From: Cognatundibacterium rugosum
GTDB lineage: Bacteria; Pseudomonadota; Gammaproteobacteria; Burkholderiales; Burkholderiaceae_D
Assembly (NCBI RefSeq): GCF_014284365.1
Contig: NZ_JACOGG010000004.1
Coordinates: 124,001 to 188,000, forward strand
Direction: 5' to 3'
DNA length: 64,000 nucleotides
Within the stretch, counting starts at the first letter, position 1; each line of letters begins with the position of its first letter. The notes below the pieces were generated by a model, which did no database searches, was not told the DNA's origin, and saw only the letters and a list, made by a program, of their open reading frames with translations. The position numbers and the translations under genes were made by a program. This document shows positions 44,997-55,598 of the stretch, piece after piece.

Positions 44997-45602
44997 TTAT
45001 TTCCTGCGCCAGACTTGCCAGCGCTCTTTGCCAGCAAATACCTCCAGTGCATCCAGCGAAGGCTGTTCCTGCTCCAACTGAAAATAGAGGGACATCATTT
45101 GCATCAGGCTGTCGGTATGTGTCAAAAATGGCGGACCTTTGGGAGAGTGCAGTGGATTCTCATCGAGGTAAAAATAGCCCGCCAGCGTAGCGCCGACCGG
45201 CAACAATGCTGCCCAGCGCTGTACTATGCGTGGACGGAATTCAGGCGGCAGTGCGCAGAAAAATGCGCGCTCGTAGATCAATGCCAGCGGCTGAGCAGGC
45301 GTAAATTCAAAAAAATCTGCCTGCGTCACCAGCTTTGCCCACGGGCCCAGCACGTGTTGCGCACTGTGTACCGCCGCCGCAGAAAAATCAATTGCCTCGA
45401 CCTGCCAGCCTTGCTGCGCCAAAAAGCCCGCTTCATACGCATTGCCACAGCCGGGGATCAGCACGCTGCCCGCCTCACTGTGCGCGATGAATTGCCGAAA
45501 TTGCTGAGGAACCGCCCCTTTGTCCCAGGGCGTAAACTGCTGCTCAAAGCGCTCATCCCAGAAGGCTGGCTGGCGCGCATCACGTTGCTGAAAGTTTGAC
45601 AT
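44997..45602 (-). CDS. Methyltransferase, TPMT-like family
   Basis: 201 residues. The SAM motif is VLIPGCGNAYEAGFLAQQGW, and the opening PAFWDERFEQQFTPWDKGAV and FYLDENPLHSPKGPPFLTH fit the thiopurine S-methyltransferase-like family of proteobacteria. Such proteins methylate thiols, selenium or tellurium compounds, or unknown small molecules. It ends the ubiquinone gene run, 24 nt after ubiB, so it may be co-transcribed, but a role in ubiquinone synthesis is not implied by its family. Confidence 0.82.
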   Translation of the reverse strand: MSNFQQRDARQPAFWDERFEQQFTPWDKGAVPQQFRQFIAHSEAGSVLIPGCGNAYEAGFLAQQGWQVEAIDFSAAAVHSAQHVLGPWAKLVTQADFFEFTPAQPLALIYERAFFCALPPEFRPRIVQRWAALLPVGATLAGYFYLDENPLHSPKGPPFLTHTDSLMQMMSLYFQLEQEQPSLDALEVFAGKERWQVWRRK

Positions 45603-45626
45603 AGTCGCAGCATCCCTGACCAGGCT

Positions 45627-47192
45627 TCAGGTCAAAAAGTACCAGTGGTATAGCAATTGCGCGGCAATCACACCCGCGAGCAAGCCACCGGCAAAGTAGA
45701 TGATGGTACGCAGCAGGGTATTGGTTGCCCTTTGCTCTGCCAGTAAAGCAGCCAGCATCTGGTGGTCCTGATTGCCCTCTGCCATGCGGCTCAGGGCCTG
45801 ATGTGCCAGACGTGGCAATTGCGGGAAGATATGGCTGTAGCGTGGCGCCTCGTCTTTGAGTTTATCGAGCAGCCCACGCCAACCCACCTGCTCGCTCATC
45901 CAGCGTTCCAGATACGGCTTGGCAGTTTTCCATAAATCCAGATCCGGATCGAGCTGACGTCCTAAGCCTTCAATGTTCAGCAGCGTCTTTTGCAGCAGTA
46001 CCAGTTGCGGCTGTACTTCTACGTTGAAACGGCGCGAAGTCTGGAACAGGCGCAGCAGCACCTGACCAAATGAAATATCCTTCAGCGGACGGTCAAAGAT
46101 AGGTTCGCAACAGGCGCGCACCGCAGCTTCCAGCTCATCAACACGGGTCTCTTTCGGCGCCCAGCCAGATTCGATATGGGCTTGCGCCACGCGCTTGTAA
46201 TCGCGCTGGAAAAAAGCCAGAAAATTCTGTGACAGATAATCTTTATCGAAATCATTGAGCGTACCAACGATGCCGAAATCCAGTGCGATATAACGTCCAA
46301 AAGTCGCCGGATCGGTCGATACCAGGATATTCCCGGGATGCATATCCGCATGAAAAAAACCATCACGGAAAATCTGGGTGAAAAAGATGGTCACGCCATC
46401 TCTGGACAATTTACTGAGATCGACACCGGCTTCGCGCAGACGCTCAATCTGGGAAATCGGTATGCCCTTCATGCGCTCCATCACAATCACTGATGAAGAA
46501 CAATAATCCCAATGCATTTCCGGCACCAGCAGCAGATCGGAATCCATGAAATTACGGCGCAACTGGCTGCCGTTTGCCGCCTCACGCATCAAATCCAGTT
46601 CGTCGTGCAGATATTTATCAAACTCTGCGACCACCTCTTTGGGCTTGAGGCGTTTGCCATCGGCCCACAAGGCTTCCAGCCAGCTGGCGGCAACCTGCAT
46701 CAAGGCCACATCTTTATCGATCGTGTCTTTCATTCCCGGACGCAGCACTTTGACCGCAACCTCACGTCCATCTTTGAGCGTAGCGAAATGCACCTGAGCG
46801 ATAGAAGCAGACGCGACCGGTATGCGTTCAAAACTGCCGAACAAGGTATCTGGATGGGCGCCCAGCGATTTCTGTATTTGCGCGATCGCCAGATCAGGAT
46901 CGAAGGAAGGCACGCGATCCTGCAACTTTGCAAGCTCTTCAGCGATATCCGGTGGCATCAGATCCCGACGGGTGGATAAGACCTGACCAAACTTGACAAA
47001 AATTGGGCCCAGGTCTTCCAAGGCTTTGCGCAGACGCTCACCGCGCGGTGCAGATAAGTCTCGCCAGAACAAAGCAGTCTTCAGCAGCTTCAGCAAGCCA
47101 GGCACCTGCAAGCCGCTGAGCGCGATCTCATCGATGCCATAGCGTAGCGTGACACGGATAATTTTCAACAGACGGATAAACTTCAAAATCAT
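45627..47192 (-). CDS. ubiB: Ubiquinone biosynthesis atypical kinase UbiB
   Basis: 521 residues. The N-terminal KxGQ motif ([20 protein letters not shown]), the Ala-rich nucleotide loop ([20 protein letters not shown]), the catalytic DMHPGNILV and [12 protein letters not shown] are all present, as is the C-terminal membrane anchor ([20 protein letters not shown]). UbiB is an unusual ATPase/kinase that supports the ubiquinone hydroxylation steps at the inner membrane. It overlaps ubiJ by 4 nt. Confidence 0.96.
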   Translation of the reverse strand: MILKFIRLLKIIRVTLRYGIDEIALSGLQVPGLLKLLKTALFWRDLSAPRGERLRKALEDLGPIFVKFGQVLSTRRDLMPPDIAEELAKLQDRVPSFDPDLAIAQIQKSLGAHPDTLFGSFERIPVASASIAQVHFATLKDGREVAVKVLRPGMKDTIDKDVALMQVAASWLEALWADGKRLKPKEVVAEFDKYLHDELDLMREAANGSQLRRNFMDSDLLLVPEMHWDYCSSSVIVMERMKGIPISQIERLREAGVDLSKLSRDGVTIFFTQIFRDGFFHADMHPGNILVSTDPATFGRYIALDFGIVGTLNDFDKDYLSQNFLAFFQRDYKRVAQAHIESGWAPKETRVDELEAAVRACCEPIFDRPLKDISFGQVLLRLFQTSRRFNVEVQPQLVLLQKTLLNIEGLGRQLDPDLDLWKTAKPYLERWMSEQVGWRGLLDKLKDEAPRYSHIFPQLPRLAHQALSRMAEGNQDHQMLAALLAEQRATNTLLRTIIYFAGGLLAGVIAAQLLYHWYFLT

Positions 47193-47761
47193 GAACGCAA
47201 CCTTTCCAGTCTTTCGATGCGCTTCATGAGACGCTCGACATCATCGCGGGTTTGTTGAACTTGCTGATTTAGCTGGCGGGTCAGCTGCGGACGCACCAGT
47301 ACCGGTTTTTCTTCAGTGAGATATTCCGCCAGATTGTGTTGCAGCCGCTGATGTGCCTGCTGCACGTTTGCGATCAAGGCTTTACTGCCCGCGACCAGAT
47401 GGACAGCAGGGATATCGCCGATCACACGGCTCAGATCAGCCTCTGCATCCCAGCGTAAGTGTTCACTGAGCCTGGATAGCGTATTCGCCAGATCAGCATC
47501 CCCTTCAATTTTCACATAAGAGAAAGCACGTTCGCGGTTTTGCAGTATCAGTGGCACATCGCTGGCCTGTATCCGTATCGTGACATCGGCCAGCGCATCC
47601 GGTGCTACCGCTTCCAGATAGCCATCGACCGCTATCCTCAGGCGGATTTGCAGCATTTGGGTATCAATACAGGCGACCTTACCGGCATGCGGCAATAACT
47701 GCTGTAAAGCCCAGTCTTCGCGTGCTAACAAGTGATTAATAAAGGGAGCAACAGAGATCAT
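47189..47761 (-). CDS. ubiJ: Ubiquinone biosynthesis accessory factor UbiJ (SCP2 domain)
   Basis: 190 residues. The N-terminal SCP2-like lipid-binding domain has [20 protein letters not shown] and [20 protein letters not shown]. The C-terminal coiled coil ([20 protein letters not shown]) is typical of UbiJ. It helps UbiB and the Ubi complex handle hydrophobic intermediates. The ATG at 47761 starts the family-conserved part. It overlaps ubiB by 4 nt. Confidence 0.9.
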   Translation of the reverse strand: MISVAPFINHLLAREDWALQQLLPHAGKVACIDTQMLQIRLRIAVDGYLEAVAPDALADVTIRIQASDVPLILQNRERAFSYVKIEGDADLANTLSRLSEHLRWDAEADLSRVIGDIPAVHLVAGSKALIANVQQAHQRLQHNLAEYLTEEKPVLVRPQLTRQLNQQVQQTRDDVERLMKRIERLERLRS

Positions 47762-47828
47762 AACAGTCCCGGTGGCAGGCTTAGTATCCAACACGTCCGG
47801 ATATGCCCTGCCAGGTATCAATAAAAAA

Positions 47829-47852
47829 ACCGCCCGAAAAATGACGGGCGGT
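47829..47852 (-). terminator. Rho-independent terminator between ubiJ and the Tim44-like gene
   Basis: ACCGCCCG (47829-47836) pairs with CGGGCGGT (47845-47852) around 8 nt, followed on the minus strand by a run of seven T residues. It ends the transcript of the Tim44-like gene and separates it from ubiJ. Confidence 0.9.
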
Positions 47853-47951
47853 CTCCAGTTTAACAGTTTCCGTGCAGGCAGGTCTTGGATCTACATCAGC
47901 TGATAGACACAAATTAGCTGCGACCTGTCCGCACTGTTGTTAAGTAGCAGA

Positions 47952-48869
47952 TCAGACTTGCTGTATCCCTGCCAGTACCCAGCCGCCTTGACCATTGGCA
48001 GGTTTAGACAGGTTCCAGACTTCGGCGAAAGGCTCGGTCGGCGCATTCGCCGCTTCTTTGATCATACCGGTGAATTTCACGCTGGCCAGGTAATCATTGC
48101 CCACCTGTTCAATACCCAGCAAATCGGCGTCGATGCTGACCACGTCGGTCACATTCGCACTGGCACCACGTTCTTGCAATTGCAATTTCAATTCAGCGAA
48201 CATTTCACCGGTGGTAAATTCACGCAGATCATTGATATCCGCCTTATCCCAGGCCGCTTGCAAGCGGATGAAATACGACTTGGAACTGCGCAGGAAGCCA
48301 GGCACATCGAAATCGGCAGGAATCGTCCAGGAACCCGCATTCGGATCAACTACGGTCTGGGTCTGCGCGGACTGATAAGCCTGAGGTTCGGACTGAGGCT
48401 GACTGAAGCTCTGCGCCTGTGGCACGCCGGCATACGCTGGCTGACTGAAGGCATTCGCCGGTGCTGCTTTATTGCCACGGAACAGACGGAACAGGAAGAA
48501 AATCAGGAAACCGATGGCCGCGAACGTCAGCAGCGAACCCAGCATACTGGCGACTGCACCACCCAGACCAAAGTGGGACAAGACACCCGCCAGCAAGGCG
48601 CCACCGATCAGACCGCCGACGATACCTTTCCATGGTGTCGCCGGTTTAGGTGGTACAGCAGATGCCGGTGCAGCAGCAGGCGCACCTGGCTTGGCCTGAT
48701 TGGCCGCATTGCCCGGATTCGCAGGTGCAGCTGGCGTCGCCTGACGCGATACATTTTGTGACTGGCGTCCGGAAGACCCACCGCCACCAAGGCGTTTCGC
48801 ATCAGCATCCGTCACCGTCATTGCCAGGGTGCTGGCGACCATGAGCATGGCGAGTAAAAATTTCTTCAT
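47952..48869 (-). CDS. Tim44 domain membrane protein
   Basis: 305 residues. A signal or anchor MKKFLLAMLMVASTLAMTVT is followed by a Pro/Ala-rich linker and two close hydrophobic segments (GIVGGLIGGALLAGVLSHFG and FAAIGFLIFFLFRLF). The C-terminal Tim44-like domain has WTIPADFDVPGFLRSSKSYF and FTTGEMFAELKLQLQERGAS. In mitochondria such domains bind the import machinery; in bacteria the role is unknown. AAGGAG precedes the ATG. It follows ubiE on the same strand by 20 nt. Confidence 0.85.
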   Translation of the reverse strand: MKKFLLAMLMVASTLAMTVTDADAKRLGGGGSSGRQSQNVSRQATPAAPANPGNAANQAKPGAPAAAPASAVPPKPATPWKGIVGGLIGGALLAGVLSHFGLGGAVASMLGSLLTFAAIGFLIFFLFRLFRGNKAAPANAFSQPAYAGVPQAQSFSQPQSEPQAYQSAQTQTVVDPNAGSWTIPADFDVPGFLRSSKSYFIRLQAAWDKADINDLREFTTGEMFAELKLQLQERGASANVTDVVSIDADLLGIEQVGNDYLASVKFTGMIKEAANAPTEPFAEVWNLSKPANGQGGWVLAGIQQV

Positions 48870-48889
48870 TGCTGTGACTCCTTCACTTC

Positions 48890-49624
48890 TTAAAGTTTGA
48901 TACCGGTGTGTAATGCGGCCACACCTGCCGTCAAATTGAAATACTGTACTTTTTCCAGACCGACCGCTTCCATCATGCCTTTCAGCGTTTCCTGATCCGG
49001 ATGCATACGGATAGATTCGGCCAAATAACGGTAACTATCTGCATCACCCGCGATTTTCTGCCCCATCCACGGCAGTATCTTGAATGAATACAAGTCATAC
49101 GGCTTTTGCAATACTTCAGGCACCTTAGAGAATTCCAACACCAGCAATTTACCGCCCGGTTTTAACACCCTGCGCATTTCTGCCAGCGCCTGCTCTTTGT
49201 GCGTCATATTACGCAAACCAAAAGCGACCGTGACGCGATCAAAGTAATTATCCTGAAAAGGCAATTTCTCTGCATCGCACAGTAAAGTGGGGGTGATCAG
49301 ACCTTTATTCAAGAGGCGATCGCGGCCCACGCGTAACATCGACTCATTAATATCGGTATGCCAGACCTCGCCTGTCTTGCCAGCCTGCTTCACAAATTCC
49401 TTGGTCAGATCACCGGTACCACCGGCGATATCGAGCACTTTAAAGCCGGGACGCACGCCAGCCTGGGCAATAGTGAAGATTTTCCAGATGCGGTGCAGGC
49501 CACCTGACATCACGTCATTCATGATGTCGTATTTGGCCGCCACAGAATGGAAAACTTCCGCAACCTTGTGTACTTTTTGATTTTCTTCGACTGTGGTGTA
49601 ACCGAAATGGGTGGTATTGCTCAT
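48890..49624 (-). CDS. ubiE: Ubiquinone/menaquinone biosynthesis C-methyltransferase UbiE
   Basis: 244 residues. UbiE signatures are [63 protein letters not shown] and [15 protein letters not shown]. It methylates C-2 of the demethylated quinone ring using SAM. An AAAGGAG site precedes the ATG at 49624. Together with ubiJ and ubiB downstream it makes a ubiquinone locus. Confidence 0.97.
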   Translation of the reverse strand: MSNTTHFGYTTVEENQKVHKVAEVFHSVAAKYDIMNDVMSGGLHRIWKIFTIAQAGVRPGFKVLDIAGGTGDLTKEFVKQAGKTGEVWHTDINESMLRVGRDRLLNKGLITPTLLCDAEKLPFQDNYFDRVTVAFGLRNMTHKEQALAEMRRVLKPGGKLLVLEFSKVPEVLQKPYDLYSFKILPWMGQKIAGDADSYRYLAESIRMHPDQETLKGMMEAVGLEKVQYFNLTAGVAALHTGIKL

Positions 49625-49742
49625 AATTTCTGACTCCTTTGCGATGCCGCATTATAGGGGAAGTGCCCGCAAACGGCATGGATTTTGGTCAATACTGGCC
49701 AGCGTGCCAGCCCGGTCGCCCGCTGTACAGCGCAAGTGCCGC

Positions 49743-50336
49743 CTACTCTGCGCGCTGAGGTAAGGCGATACTGCGCACCTGGAAACGGCCATCGTCGTTG
49801 AACAGCCATGTTTCAGACAGCTCCAGTCTTGCGCCACGGACTAACTTTGCTGGTGGTTTGCCAAACGGCGCTGCCTGACGCAGACTTTGCATGGCGCGCT
49901 GTTCTGCAAAACGGTCACCGTTACCACGCAACAGTTCCACCCGGCTCAGACTGCCATCGGCATTCACCACATAACGCAACACGATCACTGCACGCAGCAA
50001 AGGCTGAGGCTGTTCCTGATACACATAAGACGGGAAACTGGCATAAACGCGCTGCGCCACCTCGCGCTTATACATTTCTATGCTGCCCGCCTGCGATGGT
50101 GCCGGTGGTGGTAGCGAACGTGCTTGTATCTCAGCTGGAGCAGCATTCGTATTGCCAGAACTGATGGCAGGGTTGGCAGCGCCAGGCGCAGACCCGCTAC
50201 GGTCAGAGGGCGCATCGGAAATGCTGCTGCAGGCACTCATCAGCAGCACCCCGGCCACGCTGACGCTGGCTGTGCGGCCGTGACGCTGCACTTGCCGCTG
50301 TCCAGCCTGTAACAAGCGCTTAGTGAGCGCTGCCAC
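49743..50336 (-). CDS. TonB-like C-terminal domain lipoprotein
   Basis: About 197 residues. The signal sequence ends in a lipobox (LLMSAC, SSISD), and a Ser/Asn/Ala-rich linker follows. The last 90 residues have VIVLRYVVNADGSLSRVELL and ERGAR-like (VRGARLELSETWLF), the strand-helix-strand pattern of TonB C-terminal folds. No cell-wall or TonB genes are adjacent. A GTG at 50336 is taken because AGGA stands 7 nt before it; a GTG at 50351 is another choice. Its 5' end overlaps the DUF971 gene by 17 nt. Confidence 0.65.
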   Translation of the reverse strand: MAALTKRLLQAGQRQVQRHGRTASVSVAGVLLMSACSSISDAPSDRSGSAPGAANPAISSGNTNAAPAEIQARSLPPPAPSQAGSIEMYKREVAQRVYASFPSYVYQEQPQPLLRAVIVLRYVVNADGSLSRVELLRGNGDRFAEQRAMQSLRQAAPFGKPPAKLVRGARLELSETWLFNDDGRFQVRSIALPQRAE

Positions 50337-50736
50337 AGGCACGTCCTGCACTAATCATCGGTGCATCACGGCCAGTCTCGCCCGGATGCCCTGCGGCCTG
50401 TAACTTTTGCAGATAGTCTTGCCACAGCTGGGTTTGATTTTCGCCCAACCAGTATAAGTACTCCCAGGTGAAAATCCCTGAACTGTGTTCGTCAGAAAAC
50501 AAGGGGCGCACCGCATAATTTCCGACCGGCTCTATGCCCACCAGGCCCACTTCGCGCTTACCGGTCTGCAGGGTTTCCTGTCCAACGCCGTGACCACGTA
50601 CTTCCGCTGAGGGCGAATACACGCGTATCAGTTCAAATGGCAACACAAAGCTACGACCATCGTCGAAGCTGATTTCCAGGACGCGCGACTGGGTACGCGC
50701 ATTGAGTGAAGTCGGTTGTGGTTTAGCTATATTCAT
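50320..50736 (-). CDS. DUF971 family protein
   Basis: 138 residues. The DUF971 core is VLEISFDDGRSFVLPFELIR, YSPSAEVRGHG and VGIEPVGNYAVRPLFSDEHS, ending in GIFTWEYLYWLG. It is related to the N-terminal domain of gamma-butyrobetaine hydroxylases. DUF971 genes stand beside ubiE in many betaproteobacteria, as here. The role is unknown. It lies 5 nt after the HIT gene. Confidence 0.85.
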   Translation of the reverse strand: MNIAKPQPTSLNARTQSRVLEISFDDGRSFVLPFELIRVYSPSAEVRGHGVGQETLQTGKREVGLVGIEPVGNYAVRPLFSDEHSSGIFTWEYLYWLGENQTQLWQDYLQKLQAAGHPGETGRDAPMISAGRACGSAH

Positions 50737-50741
50737 TGGCG

Positions 50742-51194
50742 TTATTTGCTGGATAAGCGCTGTTGTATGGCCTGTATCAATTGCGGCAGGCGTTCACGTC
50801 TGGCAGACAGAATTGCTTCTGCAGGGCCGCTGGTCTGTGCTGCAGCCCAGACCGGATTCGGAAAATGAGCATCATCCAGATAGCGCGGAATCACGTGCCA
50901 GTGCAAATGCGGCACCATATTACCAAAACTGGCCAGATTGATCTTATGCGGCAGCAGCACTTCACGCTGTGCAGCTTCCACCTGCCACACCACCTGCATG
51001 AATTCCTGCCGCTCTGCCTCTGACAAATCGGTCATTTCTTTAACGTGCTGATGCCAGATTACGCGGCAAAAGCCAGGATAATTCGCATCATCCACCAAAA
51101 TCACGCGCCAGTTAGCGCTGCTCGCAATAAGCTGCGCCTGCGCGGCGGTACATAATTCACAGCCGGGCACGGTTTCAAGCTGAACAGGCTGCAT
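50742..51194 (-). CDS. HIT family protein
   Basis: 150 residues. The histidine triad is intact in NMVPHLHWHVIPRYLDD, and CELC at residues 12-15 could bind zinc. HIT proteins hydrolyse or transfer nucleotides from phosphoramidates and dinucleoside polyphosphates. The ATG at 51194 shares its A with the TGA stop of the upstream oxidoreductase, so the genes are coupled. Confidence 0.88.
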   Translation of the reverse strand: MQPVQLETVPGCELCTAAQAQLIASSANWRVILVDDANYPGFCRVIWHQHVKEMTDLSEAERQEFMQVVWQVEAAQREVLLPHKINLASFGNMVPHLHWHVIPRYLDDAHFPNPVWAAAQTSGPAEAILSARRERLPQLIQAIQQRLSSK

Positions 51195-54100
51195 CACACT
51201 AATACCCTTTCAATTCCACCGCTATTCGCTCTTTCCACATACTCTGGCAACCAGTTCTCGCCCAGTATATGTTTCGCCATTTCGACCACGATGTAATCGG
51301 CCTCGGTGCCACTGTCATCGTTATAGCGCGACAGGCCTTGCATACAGGACGGGCAGGAGGTGAGGATTTTCACATCGCCGCTAAAGCCATCCGCACGCAG
51401 CTTATCGGCACCACGCTGCATTTCACCTTCTTTGCGGAAGCGTATCTGCGTAGAGATGTCAGGACGGCTGACTGCCAGCGTGCCGGACTCACCGCAGCAG
51501 CGTTCATTTTTCTCTATCTTCTGCATACCATTGGCGGCTGGAATCAGCGCGTTCACGGTTTTCAGCGGGTCCTGCAATTTCATCGGCGTATGGCAGGGAT
51601 CGTGATACATGTAGCGGGTACCGGTCACACCTTCCAGACGTACATTTTTTTCCATCAGATATTCGTGGATATCGACAATGCGGCAGCCCGGGAAAATTTT
51701 ATCAAACTCGTAGGTCGCCAGCTGGTCATAGCAAGTACCGCAAGACACCACTACCGTTTTGATATCCAGATAATTGAGTGTATTCGCCATGCGGTGAAAC
51801 AGCACGCGGTTATCTGTCATCATTTTTTCAGCCTTATCAAACTGGCCGTTACCACGTTGCGGATAACCGCAGCACAGATAACCAGGTGGCAGCACCGTCT
51901 GCACACCGACATTCCACAACATCGCCTGCGTCGCCAGACCTACCTGTGAGAACAGTCTTTCCGAGCCACAGCCGGGGAAGTAAAACACGGCTTCGGTATC
52001 GGCATTGGTGGTGTGCGGATTACGGATAATCGGCACCACTTTATCATCTTCAATATCGAGCAAGGCACGCGCAGTTTTCTTAGGCAGATTGCCCGGCATT
52101 TTCTTATTGATGAAGTGGATGACCTGCTCTTTGACCGGAGCGCGGCCTACCGTTGCCGGTGGTGCCTTAGTCTGCTTCTTCACCAGTTTCTTCAGTAAAT
52201 CATGACCGAAGCGCTGTGCTTTATAGCCAAGCCCGACCATGACCTGACGGGTCGCATTAATCGTGGCCGGGTCAGTTGCATTCAGGAAGAACATCGCAGC
52301 CGAGGTACCCGGATTGAATTTCTTCTGTCCCATTTTGCGCAGCAGATTGCGCATATTCATCGAGACATCCCCAAAGTCGATATCCACCGGGCAGGGGTTC
52401 ACGCATTTGTGGCAGACCGTGCAGTGATCGGCCACATCCGAGAACTCATCCCAGTGTTTGATCGAAATTCCACGCCGGGTCTGCTCTTCATACAGGAAGG
52501 CTTCGACCAGCAAGGAAGTCGCGAGAATTTTATTACGCGGCGAATACAGCAGATTCGCGCGCGGCACATGGGTGGCACACACCGGTTTGCACTTACCGCA
52601 ACGCAGACAATCCTTGACGCTGTTGGCAATCGCGCCAATATCGCTTTGCTGCATGATCAGCGATTCATGCCCCATCAGACCAAACGAAGGCGTATAGGCA
52701 TTGCGTAAATCTGCGGCAAACTCAGGCAGATTCAGCAGCTTGCCTTTATTGAAGCGGCCTTCAGGATCGATTCTTTGCTTATAGCTGCGGAAGTCGCGGA
52801 TTTCCTCTTCAGTCAGGAATTCCAGCTTGGTGATACCGATGCCATGCTCGCCCGAAATCACGCCATTGAGCGAACGTGCCAGTACCATAATGCGCGCCAC
52901 CGCATGATGCGCCACCTGCAGCATTGCATAATCATCCGAATTCACCGGCAAATTGGTATGCACATTGCCGTCACCCGCATGCATGTGTAAGGCGACAAAC
53001 ACACGGCTGCGCAGCACTTTTTTATGCAAAGCGACGCACTCATCCAGTATCAGGCGGAATGCGGCACCGTTAAAAATCTGACGTAAAGGGCTGCGTAATT
53101 CGTTTTTCCAGGACACACGTATGGTTCTGTCCTGTACCAGCGAGAACACAGTCGCGTCGTGTTGGCGTTGCAGCCTTTCTTCGAAATTCGCTGCCAGTTT
53201 TTCCAGGCCCAGCTGCATTAATTCGGACTGTGCTTCACGCAAAGGCTTATCCAGTTGCTGCAGTAAATAAGTCCAGCGCGCCTGAGTCGCATCAAGTAAT
53301 GCCTGGGTTTGCAATACCCGGTCTTCCAGCAATTCAGCCGCCGGAATATCATCACCATCGGCATCCTCGCTCTTACCCAGCGGCAGATTGCCTTTACTGA
53401 AAAATGCTTTCAGTTCAGCCAGCATGGCGAGTTTATTTTGTATCGACAATTCGATATTGATACGTTCTATACCATCGGTATATTCGCCCATACGATTGAG
53501 CGGTATCACCACGTCTTCGTTAATTTTGAAGGCATTGGTGTGCTTGGAAATGGCGGCTGTTTTAGCGCGGTCCAGCCAGAATTTTTTACGTGCTTCCGGA
53601 CTCACCGCGACAAAGCCTTCACCCACGCGGGTATTCGCCATGCGTATGACTTCTGAAGCTGCCTTGGCTACCGCATCTTCATCATCGCCGACGATATCGC
53701 CGAACAAAGCCATTTTCGGTAACACGCCACGTTTCGATTTGGTGGTGTAACCCACAGCCTTCAAATAACGTTCGTCCAAATGCTCCAGACCGGCCAGTAT
53801 GGCGCCGCCCTGTTTGCTTTCGCCATCCAGATAGTCTTTGATTTCGACGATGCTAGGGATCGCATCTCTGGCCTGTCCAAAAAATTCCAAACAAACAGTG
53901 CGCGCAAATTTCGGCATTTTGTGCAGAATCCAGCGCGCAGAAGTAATCAGGCCGTCACAGCCTTCTTTTTGCACACCCGGCAAACCCGCCAGGAATTTGT
54001 CAGTCACGTCCTTGCCCAGGCCTTCTTTGCGGAATACCCGGCCTTTGATTTCTAACTGCTCGGTTTTGAACGGCTGCTTGTCGCCGGGATGGGTCCACTC

Positions 54101-55168
54101 CAGCCGGAATTTTGCCAGCTCCACATCATGGATCTTGCCCAGGTTATGTTCCAGACGCGTGACTTCCAGCCAGTCGCCATTCGGATCGACCATTTTCCAG
54201 GAAGCCAGATTATCCAGCGCAGTGCCCCATAACACGGCTTTCTTACCACCGGCATTCATCGCCACATTGCCGCCTACGCAGGACGCCTCAGCCGACGTTG
54301 GGTCGACTGCGAATACAAAACCAGCTTTTTCTGCCGCATCCGACACCCGCTTGGTCACTACCCCTGCGCCGGAATAGATGGTCGCATAGTCGCGATCCAC
54401 ACCTGGCAAGCGCGTCATTTCTACCGCTCCCAGCGTTTCCAGTTTTTCCGTGTTAATCACGGCTGACATCGGTGTGAGCGGAATCGCACCGCCGGTATAA
54501 CCAGTGCCACCGCCGCGTGGAATAATGGTCAGCCCAAGTTCGATACAAGTCTTGACTAAGCCTGCCATCTCATCTTCGGTGTCCGGCGTCAGTACCACAA
54601 ACGGATATTCGACGCGCCAGTCCGTCGCGTCCGTCACATGTGAGACGCGGCTCAGACCATCAAATTTGATATTGTCTTTGGCGGTATAGCGTGCCAGCAA
54701 ACGGCAGGCTTTTTTACGCAAATCATAAGTATCGCGGAATTCACGCGCAAAATCCGCCACTGCTTTGCGCGCAGCCAGCACCAGCGTTTCCACGCTATTG
54801 CTGCGTTCAGCATCATCATTCTGGGTATTCAGGCGACGTTTTTCGACTTCAGCCAAACGGTGATTCAACGCATCGATCAATGCCTGACGCCGTCCGGGGT
54901 TATCCAGCATATCGTCCTGCAAATACGGGTTACGGCGCACGACCCAGATATCGCCTAACACCTCATACAGCATGCGTGCAGAACGTCCGGTCTGACGTTT
55001 ACCACGCAACTGATCCAGCAAAGACCAGGCATCTTCGCCGAGTAAGCGGATCACAATTTCACGATCTGAAAATGAGGTGTAGTTATACGGAATTTCCCGG
55101 ACACGGGTAGGTAAAGCGCCCTGCGGCGTCTCGGCATGCAGGGTGGGTATCTGGACTGGAGCGTTCAT
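51194..55168 (-). CDS. FAD- and iron-sulfur-dependent oxidoreductase with DUF3683 domain
   Basis: About 1324 residues. In order it has a DUF3683 region (1-180), an FAD-binding PCMH domain ([18 protein letters not shown], about 210-400), an FAD-oxidase C-terminal domain with [16 protein letters not shown] and [12 protein letters not shown], two 4Fe-4S cysteine motifs ([11 protein letters not shown] near 853 and [12 protein letters not shown] near 915) and two CCG cysteine-rich domains ([12 protein letters not shown]...CCGYPQRG and [10 protein letters not shown]...CCGESG). This joins a Dld-like oxidase to a GlpC-like partner in one chain. Likely donors are D-lactate or another 2-hydroxy acid, passing electrons to quinone, but this is inference. 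The ATG at 55168 is followed by [11 protein letters not shown]; no good ribosome-binding site is seen. Confidence 0.88.
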   Translation of the reverse strand: MNAPVQIPTLHAETPQGALPTRVREIPYNYTSFSDREIVIRLLGEDAWSLLDQLRGKRQTGRSARMLYEVLGDIWVVRRNPYLQDDMLDNPGRRQALIDALNHRLAEVEKRRLNTQNDDAERSNSVETLVLAARKAVADFAREFRDTYDLRKKACRLLARYTAKDNIKFDGLSRVSHVTDATDWRVEYPFVVLTPDTEDEMAGLVKTCIELGLTIIPRGGGTGYTGGAIPLTPMSAVINTEKLETLGAVEMTRLPGVDRDYATIYSGAGVVTKRVSDAAEKAGFVFAVDPTSAEASCVGGNVAMNAGGKKAVLWGTALDNLASWKMVDPNGDWLEVTRLEHNLGKIHDVELAKFRLEWTHPGDKQPFKTEQLEIKGRVFRKEGLGKDVTDKFLAGLPGVQKEGCDGLITSARWILHKMPKFARTVCLEFFGQARDAIPSIVEIKDYLDGESKQGGAILAGLEHLDERYLKAVGYTTKSKRGVLPKMALFGDIVGDDEDAVAKAASEVIRMANTRVGEGFVAVSPEARKKFWLDRAKTAAISKHTNAFKINEDVVIPLNRMGEYTDGIERINIELSIQNKLAMLAELKAFFSKGNLPLGKSEDADGDDIPAAELLEDRVLQTQALLDATQARWTYLLQQLDKPLREAQSELMQLGLEKLAANFEERLQRQHDATVFSLVQDRTIRVSWKNELRSPLRQIFNGAAFRLILDECVALHKKVLRSRVFVALHMHAGDGNVHTNLPVNSDDYAMLQVAHHAVARIMVLARSLNGVISGEHGIGITKLEFLTEEEIRDFRSYKQRIDPEGRFNKGKLLNLPEFAADLRNAYTPSFGLMGHESLIMQQSDIGAIANSVKDCLRCGKCKPVCATHVPRANLLYSPRNKILATSLLVEAFLYEEQTRRGISIKHWDEFSDVADHCTVCHKCVNPCPVDIDFGDVSMNMRNLLRKMGQKKFNPGTSAAMFFLNATDPATINATRQVMVGLGYKAQRFGHDLLKKLVKKQTKAPPATVGRAPVKEQVIHFINKKMPGNLPKKTARALLDIEDDKVVPIIRNPHTTNADTEAVFYFPGCGSERLFSQVGLATQAMLWNVGVQTVLPPGYLCCGYPQRGNGQFDKAEKMMTDNRVLFHRMANTLNYLDIKTVVVSCGTCYDQLATYEFDKIFPGCRIVDIHEYLMEKNVRLEGVTGTRYMYHDPCHTPMKLQDPLKTVNALIPAANGMQKIEKNERCCGESGTLAVSRPDISTQIRFRKEGEMQRGADKLRADGFSGDVKILTSCPSCMQGLSRYNDDSGTEADYIVVEMAKHILGENWLPEYVERANSGGIERVLV

Positions 55169-55466
55169 GTGCGGCGGCTTAGACGATGGCAGACAGCGCA
55201 GACAGGCTGCCGGCAAACCAACACCAGCGTACAGTCTTGCTTCCGTCTGAGGTTTCTCAAAGGCTCATTCTAACTTATTGCGATGCACCATGCGGCAACA
55301 GCCTTGAAGTTTGTACGGCTATGCCCCCATTTTGTGGCATTTGACCAAAGTTTATTCCGCCATCCCGCCTTATTTTGACAAATTAAATGAAAATTTATCC
55401 ATCACACAAAATCTAATGATGGAAAAAATCGATCATTTCTACACATGACAGCCGTAGCGAAACGAC

Positions 55467-55489
55467 GGTGTGCATACGCTATGCACACC
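55467..55489. promoter_or_regulatory. Perfect 23-nt palindrome, candidate operator
   Basis: GGTGTGCATA and TATGCACACC are exact reverse complements around the centre CGC. It lies about 300 nt upstream of the DUF3683 oxidoreductase start, in a region without genes. Dimeric repressors such as GntR-type regulators bind sites of this size. The regulator cannot be named. Confidence 0.6.
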
Positions 55490-55526
55490 ATCCATACTGC
55501 ATGCACATTCAGCTAAGCAAGCAATA

Positions 55527-55561
55527 AAAACCCCCAGCTACAGTTGTGTGCTGAGGGTTTT
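55527..55561 (-). terminator. Rho-independent terminator after the HAD phosphatase gene
   Basis: AAAACCCCCAGC and GCTGAGGGTTTT pair with one mismatch around an 11-nt loop; the minus strand continues in T residues. Confidence 0.8.
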
Positions 55562-55598
55562 CTACTAACCAGCATGAATGCGCTGGCAGCCCGTTAAA

